DNA from: Fusarium oxysporum f. sp. lycopersici 4287
Taxonomy: Eukaryota; Ascomycota; Sordariomycetes; Hypocreales; Nectriaceae
NCBI RefSeq assembly: GCF_000149955.1
Contig: NC_030993.1
Span: 2,658,650-2,722,649 of the forward strand
Reading direction: 5' to 3'
Length of the DNA stretch: 64,000 nucleotides
A program made the translations under genes and the position numbers. The notes under the pieces were generated by a model. It did no database searches. It was not told where the DNA came from and saw nothing but the letters and a program-made list of their open reading frames with translations. This document shows, piece after piece, positions 61,230-64,000 of the stretch (its first letter is position 1; each line of letters starts with the position of its first letter).

Positions 61230-63708
61230 TCAAAGCCTTTTGCGTTTCGAGTTACTCGATGTCGGCTGTTTTCTCTTTGAAGTAGACGTTTTCTTTTTCT
61301 GAGCGGGCTGCTTTTTAGCAGGCTTCTTCTCGTTTGGAAGGGTGTCGAAGAACCCAATGACACTATTTTGGTCCTTCCCTCTGTTCTCTGAAGTCGCTCG
61401 TCTGGCGAACTGAGCAGCAAATGCATCTGCATCTGACATTGTGGCGGGTTTCTGTAGCTCTGGGAGGGTATATTTGCTTGGCTTGTCCTTGGCTTTCCCG
61501 GTAGTTGCTAATTTCTTTGGCGTTGCTTTGGGCTTGGGTACTGGCTCCTGGGTTGCGAAGTACTCACTCTGGACCTTTTTGCGAGTCTTCTCTTTTTTCG
61601 TTGCAACATCTTCCTTTTGAGGTTTTGGGGGCGTGGCCTTGTCTTCTAGCAATTCTGACAAATCTGGCAAGTTGTTAGGTTTCGGGGGTGTGGCTTCTGG
61701 AAATTCTGGCAAATCTGGTAATTTGTCGATCGGAGGAGTATCCTTAGGAACGCTCGTCCTTGACTTCTTGTGGTGGTAGGCAGCATCGATGCCGTAGAGC
61801 TTCTTGTTGTCTTCACTCACAAAGGCCTTAGGGCTGGCGTACTCGTCGAGGAAACTCATGAGATCATCTGTCGCTTTCCTTTTGGCGATAGGATCGGGAT
61901 ATTTCTCATCAGACACTTTCTCGTCAGATTTGGTCTCGTCAAGCTGTTGCTCGTCAGGTTTGGGTGTCTTGTCGGGGTTGAGCTCAAAAGTCTGGCCCTC
62001 CGCCGCAAACAATGCCTCTATGTCGTCAAAGATCTCAACTGGAGCTCCTGTCTTTGGCTTTGGGCCAGACGTGCGTTCATTCACACAACCGCGGATTTCA
62101 AGCTTGTCACCGTTCGCCTTCGTGGCTGACTCACGCTCACCGACACGACCACGCGAATCAAACCTATCATTGCCCATCTCGATGGCTGGTCTATGTTGAT
62201 TAAAGCGGCCACGCGGATCAGGCTTGTCACTGTCTCCGCTCGTAGCTGGTCTGTATCGATTGACGCGACCGCGCGAATCAAACTTTTCGTTGTCGACAAT
62301 AACATCCTCAGGGAGATCCTCTCCAAACAGATTGTAACTGAAATCTTCTAGCTGGCGGCTCTTGATGGATTTGTAGCCCTCAGACCAGGAGAAGCATTTC
62401 CCAGTGGCCATGTCCTCGACCAGCTGTAAAAAGCCCACACGTCTCTCATCCTTGAAAGCAACTGGGTTCTCGCCTGGTAAACCAGCCTGGAGTGTAATCT
62501 CCTGGCGTTGGCCGCCGTGCTGTCCAGCCTCGATGCTAGAGTAGCGCAGTGTGTGGCCATTCCAAGGCATTTCCACGGTCTGATGGATCTCAGTTCCACG
62601 GAAGTCGTAAAGAACGTCTCTTTTTTCGGTGTTCATCCTGCCGCTGCCACTTCCTCGCAACCATGATCCTGGAACCCTGAGCATGGCCTGGCTCGGTGTT
62701 CGAAGTTGACCTTCACGAAGGTTGAGTTGCGATTTCTCAAAGAAACTCTTCATGCCTGGGTGACTTATTGGGAGAGCATGGGAGCGCCTGTGCTCAAGGC
62801 GGACATCTACAGCCTCTGTAGGAAGCAGCACGTCGCTGTTGTGCCAGGGCACATAAATGTGGGCGGTTACGTCGTCGGGGATCTTGAAGTTGTCGAGATC
62901 AGCCTGAGGGTGGACGGGGATGGTAATATAGACAGCAGGATCTGCAGGGAGTTTCTTCTTAGGATCTGTTACTGGACTCTTTGAAGAATCGAAATGAGGC
63001 GAAAGGTGCATAACAATGGAAGTAGTCTCCTTTAGGGGCAAGTCGTTGTCGGGTTTGAGGGCGGAGAAAGCAGCGGGATGAGGTGTAAGGGGAGCTAGGA
63101 TGCGGCGTTTGCGGTAGAGTTCCTTCATCGAAGTGCTAGCGCGTTGGTGTAGGATATGGCCAAACGTTGCTGTAGTAGCGTCTACATTTCCAGTGCGAGG
63201 ACATTTCTCTTCGGGAATCGCTAATTCGGAGGACAGCCCTAACGGTGGAGTGTTTTGAGTGTTCTTGCTGATGGGTGCGACAATTCTCAGCCACTTCTGG
63301 AGCTTGTCTCTCCACGACATAGCCCGAGCCTGGCGTTGTACAGGGACGGGCTGGCCAGTGACTAGGTCTTGGTCGTCCAGTCGCGGAAGACACTGGAGGA
63401 CACCGTGGTCAGCGCCCGGGACGACACGGCCAACGATTAAGCGGAACACTGTGTCTGCAAGGTCTTCAGTCTCGGTTGGAGGCTCGTCAGGCTGGGGCAT
63501 CCAGGAGACGCGCAACTTCTAGAAACCAGTTAGTATGATATTGTACGTTTCATGGACAAATGGAATTTCGTACCTCCTGGGAGCCATGCCTTACAGGCGT
63601 GATTGAAGTCTTGGTTAGCCGGCCGAGCTCCTTGCGCTCTGTCGGCGTCAGGGCTGCTGATCGAGTCTTCGGGAGAAGAGGGGCAACGTCGATAACCCGG
63701 CTCTTCAT
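61230..63708 (-). CDS. SLS1-like mitochondrial regulator with long repeat tail (807 residues)
   Basis: Exon 1 is 63574-63708 (MKSRVIDVAPLLPKTRSAA; 45 codons) and exon 2 is 61230-63518; the 55 bp intron has GTACG, a TACTAAC branch and TTCTAG. A longer overlapping frame starting near 63931 cannot be joined in frame and is a shadow. The first half contains regions I associate with the fungal SLS1 family (a mitochondrial inner-membrane RNA-linked regulator): MHLSPHFDSSK, a stretch like PAVYITIPVHPQADLD, and LYDFRGTEIHQTVEMPWNGH with LRYSSIEAGQHGGQRQE near residues 350-385. The second half is unusual: four degenerate repeats (about 457-530), then Lys/Pro/Glu-rich sequence ending in a strongly basic tail. 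No clear mitochondrial presequence is seen, so further 5' exons beyond this start are possible. Confidence 0.6.
62065..62283 (-). repeat. Four degenerate in-frame repeats of about 20 codons
   Basis: Inside the SLS1-like gene, units built on a core such as FDSRGRVNRYRPAT followed by a short G/N-D-K/R spacer occur four times with divergence (DPRGRFNQHRPAI; DSRGRVGERESAT; EIRGCVNERTSG). The DNA copies share CGCGAATCAAAC-like blocks. Confidence 0.7.
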
Positions 63709-64000
63709 CCTCTGCACGGCCTGGTCGATATGAGCGAGGATACCGTAAGTAGTCGACTTCTTCGCTGTAATATTGAGGCGGCATTTTGGGGTATGCAGTG
63801 TTAGCTTCTCGTCTTCGCCGACTACGAAATCCCTTCTGAGCTCCCAGAGTAGACGCCCTATGTTGTTGGGGCCATCTATGACCGTCAGTCAGCAAATATA
63901 CCACCAGGCTCAGGTTTTTGGGAACAAACATGTGAGAAAGGGGAAGATGTCAGGATCCATCCAAATAAACGCTTTTCCAAGATCGTCCGCATGTTCCTGA
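63709..64000. other. Upstream flank of the SLS1-like gene, cut by window edge
   Basis: It contains the promoter or possible earlier exons of the minus-strand gene. Overlapping frames on both strands remain open here, but none can be confirmed before the sequence ends. Confidence 0.35.

Noticed and set aside
63530..63931. 133-codon minus-strand frame as first exon of the SLS1-like gene
   Set aside because: Every GT in it has the wrong phase for the next exon. A different frame from the ATG at 63708 joins perfectly through a good intron.

Overview
The window reads as nuclear DNA of a filamentous ascomycete, almost certainly a Fusarium of the F. oxysporum species complex. Genes have short GT-AG introns (about 49-100 bp) with CTAAC-like branch sites, CT-rich leaders and few TATA boxes. 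Families include Zn2Cys6 regulators, fungal P450s and an NRPS-like enzyme. The translation elongation factor 1-alpha (TEF1) gene near 58.7-60.5 kb has intron sequences that I recognise from memory as the F. oxysporum-type barcode; no search was run.

Layout. 1-4.5 kb: no supported gene, then the long leader of a 1162-residue disordered protein (4.5-8.0 kb). 9.9-18.5 kb: sparse, with a 34-residue cysteine-rich microprotein, a coiled-coil nuclear-looking protein (12.5-13.7 kb), an unknown 187-residue protein (15.1 kb) and ambiguous small loci. 20.2-31.2 kb: a compact accessory-looking group made of a Zn2Cys6 regulator, a P450 and a three-exon A-T-C NRPS-like enzyme, the last two divergently transcribed. 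31.5-43 kb: mostly housekeeping genes, namely two unknown proteins, an acetyl-CoA transporter, a CENP-O/Mcm21 kinetochore subunit, Yae1, and a second Zn2Cys6 regulator. 42.7-50.4 kb: almost gene-free, with a 31-residue microprotein and a probable spliced six-cysteine small protein. 50.4-54.8 kb: a second P450 and an MFSD10-like transporter. 58-64 kb: TEF1 and, convergent to it, an 807-residue protein resembling the mitochondrial SLS1 family.

How the genes relate. The regulator, P450 and A-T-C enzyme could form a small specialised-metabolism cluster; the adenylation domain looks like the carboxylic-acid (EntE-like) type rather than the amino-acid type. The P450 has lost the AG of its first intron acceptor, so the cluster may be decaying or may splice unusually. 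The remaining genes appear independent.

Most notable anomalies: TEF1 has an intact body and introns but lacks the usual start codon and first few codons; the P450 has a broken acceptor; CENP-O needs a GC-AG intron to join its first exon; and several very small genes lie in otherwise empty DNA. Splice sites were placed by eye from reading frame, donor/acceptor signals and family similarity.
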